A stretch of DNA of 64,000 nucleotides from Actinostola sp. cb2023 (taxonomy: Eukaryota > Cnidaria > Anthozoa > Actiniaria > Actinostolidae). Below the pieces are notes generated by a model, which was not told the DNA's origin, did no database searches, and worked only from the letters and a program-made list of their open reading frames with translations. The stretch is taken from the NCBI GenBank assembly GCA_033675265.1, contig JAUJYZ010000706.1:170001-234000 (forward strand), written 5' to 3'. The translations under genes and the position numbers were made by a program. Positions 1 through 10,688 of this stretch are shown one piece after another; the first letter of the stretch is position 1, and each line of letters starts with the position of its first letter.

Positions 1-1262
1 GCCGACACACGGCCACGCCCCTTTCGTCGACAACGGACACTTCATATAATTTTTATGAACACACAACTAGAGCACTTTCGGTAATGCCGACAAACGGCCA
101 CGCCCCTTTCGTCGACAACGGACATTTCATATAAAACACACAACTAGAGCATATTCGGTAATGCCGACACACGGCCACGCCCCTTTCGTCGACAACGGAC
201 ACTTCATATAATTTTATAAACACACAACTAGAGCACTTTCGGTAATGCCGACACACGGCCACGCCCCTTTCGTCGACAACGGACACTTCATATAATTTTA
301 TGAACACACAACTAGAGCACTTTCGGTAATGCCGACAAACGGCCACGCCCCTTTCGTCGACAACGGACATTTCATATAAACACACAACTAGAGCACTTTT
401 GGTAATGCCGACACACGGCCACGCTAATTCTGCCGACACACGGCTATTTCACATATATCATGCACTTTTGGTAATGCCGACAAACGGCCACGCCCCTTTC
501 GTCGACAACGGACACTTCATATAATTTTATAAACACACAACTAGAGCACTTTCGGTAATGCCGACACACGGCCACGCCAATTCTGCCGACACACGGCTAT
601 TTCACATATATCATCTGCCGAATGCACTTTTTGGTAATGCCGACACACGGTCACGCTAATTCTGCCGACACACGGCTATTTCACATATTTCACGTGCCGA
701 ATGCACTTTTGGTGATGCCGACACACGGCCACGCCAATTCTGCCGACACACGGCTGCGCTATTTCACATATATCACGTGCCGAATGCACTTTTGGTAATG
801 CCGACATACGGCCACGCCAATTCTGCCGACACACGGCTATTTCACATATTTCACGTGCCGAATGCACTTTTGGTAATGCCGACACACGGCCACGCCAATT
901 CTGCCGACACACGGCTATTTCACATATTTCACGTGCCGAATGCACTTTTGGTAATGCCGACACACGGCCACGCCAATTCTGCCGACACACGGCTATTTCA
1001 CATATTTCACGTGCCGAATGCACTTTTGGTAATGCCGACACACGGCCCGGCCAATTTCACGTGCCTGCCGACACACGGCTATTTCACATATATCACGTGC
1101 CGAATGCACTTTTTGGTAATGCCGACACACACGCCAATTCTGCCGCCACGCCAATTTCGTGCCGACACACGGCTATTTACATATATATCACGTGCCGAAT
1201 GCAATTTTGGTAATGCCGACACACGGCCACGCCAATTCTGCCGACACACGGCTATTACAGAA
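1..1262. repeat. GC-rich minisatellite with two unit types
   Basis: Tandem array built around the interrupted palindrome GCCGACACACGGC. In the left part (about 1-560) units of roughly 78-84 bp include a CCCCTTTCGTCGACAACGG segment. From about 600 on, units near 77 bp (for example starting near 855, 932 and 1009) replace it with a second GCCGACACACGGC plus CACGTGCCG. Long open frames on both strands here come from the stop-free repeat and are not genes. The array continues off the left edge. Confidence 0.9.
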
Positions 1263-2075
1263 CTATAAACATATGACTAAAGCATAAATAACGGTAAATG
1301 CTTACAGATAACAAGACATGGGTAAATAGTGCTAACCACGATAAATAATAAACGTATAGAATACTACAACCAAATATACTCAAGCTGTAACACAAAATTA
1401 CTGAAGCAAGGATTATAATTACGATAAACTGAGACTCTTAGTTATGGGCGATATCGTTAACCCTGAAATACCCAGGCCCTCGAACAGAAAGAGATGCCAC
1501 CTCATGAGGCAAATGTGAAAATACTGAAGTAAGGGAGCGAAAATACGGCGGCTAGAGCGAGGGGAAAACAAAGCCTAGAACCATAAAAACCTCGATAGTG
1601 ACTCGAGTGACAACTAATACACATTGTTGACGGAATGTATGAATACTGACCAACTAAACGCGGGATACGAAAAGAAAGAAACAACCTACTACCTCATTTT
1701 GCACGTTATTAACTGCTAGCTTCGAGACCACAACGGGTTCTGCGACCACAACGGGTTCTGCGACTACAGCGGGTTCTGCGACTACAGCGAGTTGGAGTTG
1801 GCGTTGCAGGGCAGCCAGTTCTTCTGGTTTGGATCATTCTGAGCAGCTGCCATGCGGATATTCGGCTTCGGCGACAGGAAAAAATCAAGAAGGAAAAATA
1901 TTTTCGTCGTCCTTGTAGAAGATCGTGTAAAAGCCCCGAAATTGAATAATTTGGTTCTTAAATACCCGAATAAAAGCACGTGGTGATGCAGGGCATTCCA
2001 ACAAACCCTCCCGAGGGAAATGAGACTCATGATTCGCATCCGTTGGTATTTCACGGAGTTTTTCAGTAATGAAAA
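1263..2075. other. No clear gene; short 18 bp repeats
   Basis: Mostly unique sequence. Positions 1719-1796 hold about four copies of an 18 bp unit (accacaacgggttctgcg-like). On the minus strand this repeat reads as an Ala-Val-Val-Ala-Glu-Pro type peptide repeat downstream of a Met at about 1851, but a one-base shift is needed to connect the pieces. It could be a decayed retroelement or gene start. I do not recognise it. Confidence 0.4.
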
Positions 2076-2959
<884 letters not shown>

Positions 2960-2960
2960 G

Positions 2961-2975
2961 TGGTGCAGAACCGGG
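2961..2975 (+). promoter_or_regulatory. Putative primer binding site of outer element
   Basis: TGGTGCAGAACCGGG begins one base after the 5' LTR, the expected place for a tRNA primer site. It resembles the complement of a tRNA-Phe 3' end but with differences. The tRNA assignment is not secure. Confidence 0.5.
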
Positions 2976-3176
2976 TAGGTATGATCTCTGTGCCATTGCT
3001 GTTTATGGCGTAAAGTTGACGTATCAGCTCGAATGCTAGTAATTGTAAATGTTCTCTTTTCATGCAACTTCTCTCATATCCTTGTTAAATCAGTTATCAG
3101 TTCACATGCTATGAGTGGAAATTTTTCTTGGGTCCTCCCTTCATTTAAAATAGGTTTTTCCTAAACATTTTTCACC

Positions 3177-4392
3177 GTGCATTTACGCTCGGGTAAATCA
3201 ACGACGTCGTCTGTTCCTTGTCGAACTTGTAGTACAAAAACCACTCCCAAAATGGTTTCAAAAGACGATTTAACAGTCATGAACGACAATTTAATTAAGG
3301 CATTACAAGAATCTTTCTCTCAAATGCGTACGACTTTTGTTGAAGCACAAACACAACACAACAGTGAACTCGCAACAATACAGAAAAACCTTGACAAAAA
3401 CGACACGACAACGAAAGGACCTCCTGGTTTGGGCAGGTCTCCCATGTTTAACGGCGCAGGCGATGACGCATCAGAATTCCTTGAGCAATTTCGCCTATAC
3501 GCGGATTGTTTTAATTGGTCAGAGCGGCAACGCCTTAATGCCTTTCCGCTATCCTTAACTGGTAGCGCTAGAACATGGTATTTCGCGCTTAATGTAACCA
3601 TCGATGGCTTCGATCAGTTATCCACACTTTTCACCCGAAATTTCCTTTCAAAAACAGACGATTGGGTTTTAAGACAGGAGTTGGGGAAACGAAAGCAGCT
3701 CTCATCGGAATCTCTTTCCGACTATAATGCCGACATCAGAAAACGATGTATTCGCCTTAAAATTCCAACATCGGAACAACTTCACTATTTTATTAATGGT
3801 TTATCCCCTTCTCTACGTGACTGGGTGGTTCTTAATCAACCACAAACAATTGACGAAGCTCTTAGTGTTGCTAAGATTATGTCCTCTGTATCACACAATC
3901 CTATATCAGCTCTTACTAACCAAGATTTTGAAAATTTACAATAAGGTTTCGTACGCGAACTTAAGAATCAAAATCTCGTGATTCAATCACCATCACCAGT
4001 TGCTAGTTTTGATCAACGACCAGCACAGTTTTCTGACACTCAGAACTTTAAGGCAAATAATTCGCGATGAATTACGTGATTTCAAACCAATGCAACGTCC
4101 AGTCTCTGACCGTTCTGACCGTTTCATTCCACGCTCCCATTTCAATGATCGCGGAAACTTTGGACGTGGAACGGCGAGGACAACGGACGGGAATATAATT
4201 TGCAGCCATTGTAAGAAAGTAGGTCACCACTTCAGAACGTGTAGATCACGCCAACAACAATATTCAGGCCCATCTCAACAAAACTATCGCCCTCAAAATC
4301 AGTTTCACGATAGGAGAAATCCATCACAGGGTCGTTTTGTTCGTTCACCTCAACATTTTAACCAAACTCGCTCGCAACAGTCAAACTACTAA
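3177..4392 (+). pseudogene. Retrotransposon Gag with CCHC knuckle (stop and frameshift)
   Basis: The ORF from 3177 (non-ATG in the window; the likely start reads H-L-R-S-G-K) encodes a capsid-like region with the segment E-F-L-E-Q-F-R-L-Y and A-R-T-W-Y-F typical of retrotransposon Gag. It meets a TAA at 3942-3944. The same frame is open again to about 4060, where a shift of one frame is needed to enter the segment at 4000-4392. That segment holds a CX2CX4HX4C zinc knuckle at about 4201-4242 and a basic, Gln/Arg-rich tail. The role would be particle formation and RNA packaging. Either the copy is broken and was moved in trans, or the two breaks are sequence errors. Confidence 0.8.
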
Positions 4393-4861
4393 TGGGTACG
4401 GGAAAACGGGAATTCCGGCAGGCCCAAAACGATAAAACATTTTCACAATCTAATCCTAAAGCAATCAACTTTCAAAAGCCTACTTTTCATCCTAATGAAA
4501 TTGCACATCACCCTATTCACAATGCAAAGCCAGCTGCTAAACGTGAAACTTTTCCTATCCCTTCGGTCAACACTGTGGGCAAACACCCACTTCTAAGTAC
4601 ACAAACTAATTTAGCTGAACAAACAGTTAATAGTTCTGAGCTCGTTTTCCCGAACGAGGCTCTAATTGACTCTTCTGCAAATAACAATGGTTCTTTTCCT
4701 GTAAGTCAACACAAAGATGCTGCTGTTTGTTCAACAGGAAATAGTAATTCACACATATTTACCGACCAAGATTTTAATTTCACAATTCCACTCTTACACA
4801 TATCTGATAACTCGGACTACACTAAGGTTGAAACTAACAATAACCCTTCTACTGATGATAA
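4392..4861 (+). pseudogene. ORF2 of outer element, 5' piece, split by nested insertion
   Basis: Starts in a TAATG stop-start overlap with the end of gag. The product is Ser/Asn/Pro-rich and has no recognisable domain. In particular no protease DTG was seen. The frame runs into the nested element at 4861. When the insertion and one copy of its 4 bp target duplication are ignored, the same frame continues at 10689, so this is one ORF cut in two. Function unknown; it could be a linker or leader upstream of the env-like region, or what remains after deletion of pol. Confidence 0.6.
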
Positions 4862-4970
4862 TGTAATAACTCAACATTTTACTGTTTTGCTCTTCTCGCT
4901 CATAACACTACAAACTCTCACACGTCGCTCACAACCCAACTCAGGGGGGGAGGGTTCGTCAGTCATCACA
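4862..4970 (-). repeat. 3' LTR of nested Ty3/gypsy element
   Basis: 109 bp, apparently identical to 10576-10684. Unusually short for a Ty3/gypsy LTR. Confidence 0.95.
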
Positions 4971-4984
4971 CCACTCCCTTCCCT
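4971..4984 (-). promoter_or_regulatory. Polypurine tract of nested element
   Basis: On the minus strand the 14 bases just before the 3' LTR read AGGGAAGGGAGTGG, a purine-rich tract in the position expected for plus-strand DNA priming. Confidence 0.7.
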
Positions 4985-5074
4985 ATAAGCACTGTTCCTA
5001 GTGCGGTCTATACACATTTAGATAACACAATTGTTTGTTCTTTGCAAATATCGCTTCAGTAGCAATGTTTTTTT

Positions 5075-8000
5075 TCATGACACCCAAGATCCGTAGCGAT
5101 CTGGTGGTCTTCGCCGCCTCGTGGGTCTTTTGGGAACATCAGCGTTAGAAACCTGTACCTGGGTTCCCTCAGGATCACCGTCTTGGCTTTGCTGTTCCGT
5201 TACACTCTCAATCTCATTAACACTAACAGCAGTAACAGAACTGTCCTGAACTTGGTTCTCTGTAATGATTTCAGCATCAACAGCTTCATCTTCTCCAAAC
5301 TGGACGATAGGAGTTGACTGTCCACTTACTTCCTTGGCAACTATCTGTTTTCTTGAGCTTTCTCTATCGGGAAGCCAGCTCTTTAGTGGTGGTCCGAGGT
5401 AGGGCTTCAACCGATCCGAGTGAACAACCTTTGGTTTGGACCTAGAACTCATTTGGATACGGTATACTACGTCAGAAAGGACAGAGGTAACCAGATAGGG
5501 ACCCTGCCAAGGGCAGTCAAGTTTAGGACTTCTTCCTTTCTTTCTTCGTACATTGTGCAACCATACACTGTCACCCACCCTAAAAGGATTACCAGCGAGA
5601 CGCTTATCATAGTTCCTTTTCTGGCGCTGGCCAGCTTTCTTTAGGTGGTTTCGAGCCAGTTCGTGTGCATTGGCTAGTCTTTCTTGTAGCGCTTGTGCAT
5701 AAGCAGTCTGTAACAAGGGTGAATCAGGTGACAATTCTGTAGTCACATCAAGTGGTACTTCTATTTCCCTACCCAACATAAGTTGATTGGGTGACATCCC
5801 AGTGGATTCATGGATTGCACTTCGATATGCCATCATGCATGTTGGTAATTGTAGGTCCCAGTCCGACTGATCATCTTTAATCTTCCCAAGCAGCATTTCC
5901 TTAAGTGTACGATTAAAACGCTCTACTTGGCCATCCGACTGTGGATGAAGTGGAGTAGTGCGAGTCTTTTCAATGTCTAACAATCTGCACACTTCGGCCA
6001 TAACCTTTGATTCAAAGTTCGTACCTTGGTCACTGTGAAGTTGTCGAGGCACTCCAAACCGACAAATGAACTCACCAACCAGTTTTTCCGCCACCGTTGG
6101 GGCTTCCTGGTTCGGTATGGGGTAGCTTTCAGTCCACTTTGTAAAATAATCTGTAACCACTAAGACATACTTGTTCTTTCTAGGGGTTTCTGTTAAGGGT
6201 CCCATAACGTCGATTGCTAATCTCTCCATGGGGGCCCCCACCATGTACTGCTTCAAGGGTGTACGCCGTTTCTTTCCGAAGGACTTCTTTGCTCCGCAGT
6301 CATGACATCTTGTGACCCACTTGTACACGACCGAAGTGAGCCCGGGCCAATAGTAACGTGATCTGAGTGAGCACATAGTCTTTCGTATTCCCAGGTGGCT
6401 TGCCGTAGTATGGTTATGATGGGCTGTTAGAGCAGTCTCTCGAAGGCTCTTGGGTAGGATGAGCTGGTTGATTATCTGAGTGCCATCATCATTCTCCCAT
6501 CTCCTGAAAAGTACACCATCCTTGAAGTACAACCGGTTCCATTGTGACCACAGTGCCTTTACCGCGGAGCTCTGAGGAGATACATCCACCCAAGGTGGCC
6601 TGTCAGTGGTGGATTTCTTGAATTGGATAATGACTTTGAGATCATCGTCGTTTTGTTGTTGAGATTGTAGGTACGCCGCTGTCCACGTGGGGTCTAACTT
6701 GACCGTTGCTACGTTATCACGTCCACACTCATCAGAGACATCAGAGGTTTTAGTTCCTGTTTGCTTAGTTTCTTGGCACTCAGTTTGAACACCAACATGT
6801 GAAAAGGAGACTTGGCCATGGAATCTCCACCCCTTGCACCATTTACAACGTTCATTGCAAGGTCTACGAGATAAGGCATCAGCATTCTGATGTTTCTTTC
6901 CTTCGCGATGATGAATATCGAATTCAAATGTGCTGAGATATTCGATCCAACGTGCCAGTTGTCCTTCTGGTTCTTTTGCTTTGAGAACTGAGCGGAGGGG
7001 AGCATGATCTGTTCGTATGTGGAATTTAGTTCCTTGCAGGTAGTGTCGATGATGTTTAACAAATTCAAAAATGGCAAGAAGCTCACGGCGAGTTACACAG
7101 TAATTCCTTTCTGATTTTGATAGTGTTCGACTTGCAAATGCAATGGGTTTTTCGACCCCGTCCTGAATCTGAGATAAAACTGCGCCAATACCATGATCCG
7201 ATGCATCTGTGTCCAAAACAAATTCGTCATACCTGGTGGGGTAAGCAAGGACTGGGGCGCTTGTTAGTAAGTTCTTAAGTTCATCAAATGCCAGTTGGCA
7301 CTGAGGTGTCCATTGGAAGTCTGTCTTTGCCTCAGTCAATCTATGCAGTGGATGGGCTGTGTCCGAGAACCCGGGTATAAAGCGTCTATAGTACGAGACA
7401 AGTCCTAAGAAGCTCCTTACTTCTGTGACATTCTCTGGAACCGGCCAGGTCAATACTTGCTCAACCTTCGCAGGGTCCGTAGCTACGCCATCTTCGGTAA
7501 CGACATGACCAAGAAAAGACACTTCTTTCTGAAACAGAGAACATTTCTTGGGTTTGAGTTTCAGCCCCGCGGTGGCTAGTCGAGCAAAGACCTGTTCCAA
7601 TCTGTCCATTCCTTCTTCCACTGTTCTTGACATAACGATGACATCATCCAAGTATATCAGACAAATCTTCCAGTGAAGACCTTTAAGTACAAGTTCCATT
7701 AATCTCTCAAACGAACTAGGAGCGTTGCACAATCCAAATGGTAAGACATTCCACTCGTAAAGGCCGCTTGACGTGGTGAATGCTGTCTTTTCCTTAGTCG
7801 AGGGATGCATTGCTACTTGCCAATACCCAGAAGCAAGGTCCAATGTTGAAAACCACTTAGACCCTGACAAAGCATCAATAGAGTCGTCCACGCGTGGTAA
7901 GGGGTAGGCATCTTTCACAGTGACTGCGTTTAATAGTCGGTAATCAATACAGAGTCTCTGACTGCCGTCTTTCTTTGCAACTAATACGACTGGCGAGGAC

Positions 8001-9178
8001 CAGGGACTCGATGATTCTGATACTCTGCCTTGTTGTAGAAGTTCATCCACTTGTCGATGTATTTCCTCGCGTTTCCATGGTGACGTTCTTCTTGGATGTT
8101 GACGGATGGGCATGGCATCTCCAGTTTGAATTTTGTGCTCTACTGCATGTGTTGTCCCTAAGTCTGAGTCAGAAAGTGAGAAAATATGCTGATATTCATG
8201 AAGCAAATCTTTTAATCTTTCTACATCATCATCAGTCAAGTGTTCTGAACTCTTTTCTAGAAGTTCCCGTAAGGGTTGCGGTAAGGTTTTATGTGATGGT
8301 TCTCGTACGGAGTCTTGATGGAGTACTCTAGCTTTGTCTTGTGGCCCCTCTTGTTGTTCTTCGGGGAGTTCAAATGGGAACACACTTTCGATAGGTTTGG
8401 CCAAAGCAACCACAGTGTCAGCAGTCAATGTCTGACTTTGGTCTGATGCATTCATGACGCGTATTGGAACAACACAGTCTTCATGGACATCAACCAAAGT
8501 TCGCCCGATACATAGACCTTTACGCTGTAGAGATGCACTGAGACAAGGTTCGAGCAGCCGAGTTCCAAGATGTGCACCGGATGACTGCTGCTTGGAATGC
8601 CTGCTTACTGTAACAGGAATTATCATTTCCGTGTTGGCAGCAATTGTAACGGACCGTCGAATGAAACATCTGGAGGTGCGTGGTTGGCTTTGAAGGTCGT
8701 AACACTCTAGAATTTCTCCATTGATAGACACCTGACTTTGCACAATGTCAATGGTTGCATCAACTTGTGTTAGAAAATCCATCCCGAGGATACCCATATC
8801 ATCAATTTCAGCAACAATCACTGGCAATTGGAATTCATTGTGTGCAAATCTTATCTTGATTAGTCCCGTTCCATAAGTCAAGGCTCTTCGGCCGTCGGCA
8901 AGCAAAATATCTGAGTTAGCAGGATTCAACTGGAATTTAATGCCATCAGGCAATGACTGAAACGATTTCAGCGACAGGATCGATCGGACGGCACCCGTAT
9001 CGATCAACCACATGATACGAGTTCCCCCCATAAATCCTGGTAGATAAAGACCTTGTGATACGTTCTGAATTCCTTTGTTGTCGAATGTCAGTGTAGTCTT
9101 TGATGAGTTTTGTTCAGTCGTGAGCCCACTAGAAGGTTCCTTCAGGCGTCCCCCTGGGCCTTGGGTGGCGCCCTCCAC
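5075..9178 (-). CDS. pol: Ty3/gypsy Pol polyprotein
   Basis: About 1,367 codons. The first listed codon is GTG, so the frame is probably entered by a -1 shift from gag at 9181-9187 rather than by its own start. Domains in order: aspartic protease with L-I-D-T-G near residue 60 and I-L-G-M-D-F near 132; reverse transcriptase with Y-L-D-D near 509-512; RNase H starting at about 650 with D-T-D-A-S; integrase with an HHCC zinc site at about 920-962, then catalytic Asp near 990, Asp near 1050 and Glu near 1086 (D-x35-E); and a G-P-Y type C-terminal segment near 1240. All are intact. It replicates the element through an RNA intermediate and inserts the DNA copy. It ends in TGA 90 bp before the 3' LTR side. 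Confidence 0.96.
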   Translation of the reverse strand: MEGATQGPGGRLKEPSSGLTTEQNSSKTTLTFDNKGIQNVSQGLYLPGFMGGTRIMWLIDTGAVRSILSLKSFQSLPDGIKFQLNPANSDILLADGRRALTYGTGLIKIRFAHNEFQLPVIVAEIDDMGILGMDFLTQVDATIDIVQSQVSINGEILECYDLQSQPRTSRCFIRRSVTIAANTEMIIPVTVSRHSKQQSSGAHLGTRLLEPCLSASLQRKGLCIGRTLVDVHEDCVVPIRVMNASDQSQTLTADTVVALAKPIESVFPFELPEEQQEGPQDKARVLHQDSVREPSHKTLPQPLRELLEKSSEHLTDDDVERLKDLLHEYQHIFSLSDSDLGTTHAVEHKIQTGDAMPIRQHPRRTSPWKREEIHRQVDELLQQGRVSESSSPWSSPVVLVAKKDGSQRLCIDYRLLNAVTVKDAYPLPRVDDSIDALSGSKWFSTLDLASGYWQVAMHPSTKEKTAFTTSSGLYEWNVLPFGLCNAPSSFERLMELVLKGLHWKICLIYLDDVIVMSRTVEEGMDRLEQVFARLATAGLKLKPKKCSLFQKEVSFLGHVVTEDGVATDPAKVEQVLTWPVPENVTEVRSFLGLVSYYRRFIPGFSDTAHPLHRLTEAKTDFQWTPQCQLAFDELKNLLTSAPVLAYPTRYDEFVLDTDASDHGIGAVLSQIQDGVEKPIAFASRTLSKSERNYCVTRRELLAIFEFVKHHRHYLQGTKFHIRTDHAPLRSVLKAKEPEGQLARWIEYLSTFEFDIHHREGKKHQNADALSRRPCNERCKWCKGWRFHGQVSFSHVGVQTECQETKQTGTKTSDVSDECGRDNVATVKLDPTWTAAYLQSQQQNDDDLKVIIQFKKSTTDRPPWVDVSPQSSAVKALWSQWNRLYFKDGVLFRRWENDDGTQIINQLILPKSLRETALTAHHNHTTASHLGIRKTMCSLRSRYYWPGLTSVVYKWVTRCHDCGAKKSFGKKRRTPLKQYMVGAPMERLAIDVMGPLTETPRKNKYVLVVTDYFTKWTESYPIPNQEAPTVAEKLVGEFICRFGVPRQLHSDQGTNFESKVMAEVCRLLDIEKTRTTPLHPQSDGQVERFNRTLKEMLLGKIKDDQSDWDLQLPTCMMAYRSAIHESTGMSPNQLMLGREIEVPLDVTTELSPDSPLLQTAYAQALQERLANAHELARNHLKKAGQRQKRNYDKRLAGNPFRVGDSVWLHNVRRKKGRSPKLDCPWQGPYLVTSVLSDVVYRIQMSSRSKPKVVHSDRLKPYLGPPLKSWLPDRESSRKQIVAKEVSGQSTPIVQFGEDEAVDAEIITENQVQDSSVTAVSVNEIESVTEQQSQDGDPEGTQVQVSNADVPKRPTRRRRPPDRYGSWVS

Positions 9179-10413
9179 TCGTTTCCCGGCCCGACGTCAT
9201 TCTGGCTGTTTGAACGAGGCTGCTGTGGGCATCGGTTTCTATAGTGGCCAAACTCTTTACAATTCCAACACTGAACATTGCTTTGATAATTCCTTGGGTT
9301 GTCAGGGCGTTGCTGATGGGCGTTGTTGGACGTTGTTGGCTTAGAAAGATGCTGTGCCTGCTCGATGAAGTGTTGGAGAGTCTGGTTTTGTTTCTCTAGT
9401 TGTTCTTGTTGTTTGAGAATTTGCTGACGTAACTTTTCCAATTCTGTGCCAATTAAGGTCATATCTCTCTCTGGGCCATCTACGGCGCGAAGTTTTGGTA
9501 TGGCTGGCAAATGGGGACTGTCAAGAAGGCGGAAAGCCTCCAGCTCGCACGCGAGTGATAACGCGTCATCTAGGGTTTTTGGTTTATCTCTCCTTATGCG
9601 CAAGCGGTCGTCTGGATCCTTGATCGCATCTATAAAATGCTGAACTGCGAACCTTTCCTGGATTTCCGTTGGTAAATCTTGGTAGGCTAGGCTAGACATG
9701 GACCATATCTCTGCTGCTAGAGCTTGAGTACTTTCCCCATCGTTTTGGCGGCGAGTGTGTAGACGTGCTTGGTGCAACTCTCGTTGTTTTTCGACGCCAA
9801 ATCGGAGCTCCAATCTCCCCACGATCTTCTTATAATCACAACAATCAACTTCTGACAGCCCACTGAGCACTTTCTGAGCTTCGCCACGAAGACTTGCAGC
9901 CAAGAATACCGCAGCCTCTTCGTCATTCCATCCATTAAGAACAGAGCAATGTTGGAAGTGTCGTAAATAATCTCGTAGGTTTTGTGAACCATCGAAATCG
10001 GCTGGAAATTTAATGGGCTTTGTAAATTTCTTTTCGCCGCCTCGTGTAGACATCATGTCTGGCCTTGTTCCTTCGTTACGCTCGAACGCGTTTCTTGAAT
10101 GTGAACATCCATGACCAGAATTACTAGTAGTTGAAGTCTCGAATGGATTTGGAGACTGGAATGGGTTTAGTGGGGTTGACTGACGTACATTTGCTGTTGT
10201 TGTATCATTCATCGTAAAGTATTCATACCTTGAACCGTTACCTCGTGTAGTTGAGTCGCCGTCCCATGTGAACGGGTTTGTTGTGTTTGGCAAACGCCGA
10301 CGAACCATTTCTTGCATATTTGATTTCTCAGACGGTTTCGATTGACTTCCAGTGAATGGATTTAACGGGGTTGTCTGAGTTCCAGTGAAGATTCCCGTGT
10401 CGTCCATCGCCAC
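9142..10413 (-). CDS. gag: Ty3/gypsy Gag
   Basis: 423 codons with an ATG start at 10413. The N-terminal third is polar with repeated N-P-F motifs (T-N-P-F, L-N-P-F, S-N-P-F). A capsid-like region follows (F-D-G-S-Q-N-L-R-D-Y-L-R-H-F at about residues 139-152), then a Gln-rich coiled-coil-like stretch. A CX2CX4HX4C zinc knuckle lies near residues 382-395. Gag forms the particle and packages element RNA. It overlaps pol by 37 bp in the -1 frame. The reading frame is unbroken. Confidence 0.93.
   Translation of the reverse strand: MAMDDTGIFTGTQTTPLNPFTGSQSKPSEKSNMQEMVRRRLPNTTNPFTWDGDSTTRGNGSRYEYFTMNDTTTANVRQSTPLNPFQSPNPFETSTTSNSGHGCSHSRNAFERNEGTRPDMMSTRGGEKKFTKPIKFPADFDGSQNLRDYLRHFQHCSVLNGWNDEEAAVFLAASLRGEAQKVLSGLSEVDCCDYKKIVGRLELRFGVEKQRELHQARLHTRRQNDGESTQALAAEIWSMSSLAYQDLPTEIQERFAVQHFIDAIKDPDDRLRIRRDKPKTLDDALSLACELEAFRLLDSPHLPAIPKLRAVDGPERDMTLIGTELEKLRQQILKQQEQLEKQNQTLQHFIEQAQHLSKPTTSNNAHQQRPDNPRNYQSNVQCWNCKEFGHYRNRCPQQPRSNSQNDVGPGNEWRAPPKAQGDA
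9181..9187 (-). promoter_or_regulatory. -1 ribosomal slippery heptamer GGGAAAC
   Basis: On the minus strand the gag codons GGA AAC are preceded by G, giving G GGA AAC, a canonical X XXY YYZ heptamer. A one-base backward slip leads directly into the pol frame, which lacks an ATG nearby. Gag stops 37 bases further on, at 9144-9142. The same heptamer type is used at a known retroviral gag-pro junction. Confidence 0.75.
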
Positions 10414-10564
10414 GCTGTCATAATTCGATGATTTGTCATGTTTTGTCGTCGATCACGTGCACGGTGAAATCTCGATAATTTCAATGACAAGTGAGGTTTA
10501 GAGCCACAAATTCACGATAAAATGATTACTGATCTCTTTCGGTAACGTTCGGGTCCTTTTTGTA

Positions 10565-10574
10565 GCTGCCACCA
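10565..10574 (-). promoter_or_regulatory. Primer binding site of nested element
   Basis: On the minus strand TGGTGGCAGC lies one base after the 5' LTR. It matches the complement of a tRNA-Leu 3' end (…GCTGCCACCA) over 10 bases from memory; the match does not clearly extend further. Confidence 0.6.
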
Positions 10575-10575
10575 A

Positions 10576-10684
10576 TGTAATAACTCAACATTTTACTGTT
10601 TTGCTCTTCTCGCTCATAACACTACAAACTCTCACACGTCGCTCACAACCCAACTCAGGGGGGGAGGGTTCGTCAGTCATCACA
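10576..10684 (-). repeat. 5' LTR of nested Ty3/gypsy element
   Basis: 109 bp copy identical by eye to 4862-4970. Followed on the plus strand by the target duplicate ATAA. Confidence 0.95.
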
Positions 10685-10688
10685 ATAA

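Larger units (their letters stand above)
4862..10684 (-). mobile_element. Complete Ty3/gypsy LTR retrotransposon nested in the outer element
   Basis: 5.8 kb element bounded by identical 109 bp LTRs (TG...CA on the plus strand) and flanked by a 4 bp target duplication ATAA (4858-4861 and 10685-10688). On the minus strand it reads 5' LTR, primer binding site, gag (423 codons), pol (about 1,370 codons), polypurine tract, 3' LTR. The pol order protease, reverse transcriptase, RNase H, integrase is the Ty3/gypsy order. Both ORFs are open and all catalytic motifs I checked are present, so it may be an active or very recently active copy. Confidence 0.95.

Noticed and set aside
53..1268. Open frames of 120-160 codons on both strands
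   Set aside because: Repeat translations of the minisatellite with no sign of coding constraint.
5420..8693. Plus-strand frames inside the Ty3/gypsy pol
   Set aside because: Antisense shadows of the intact pol gene.
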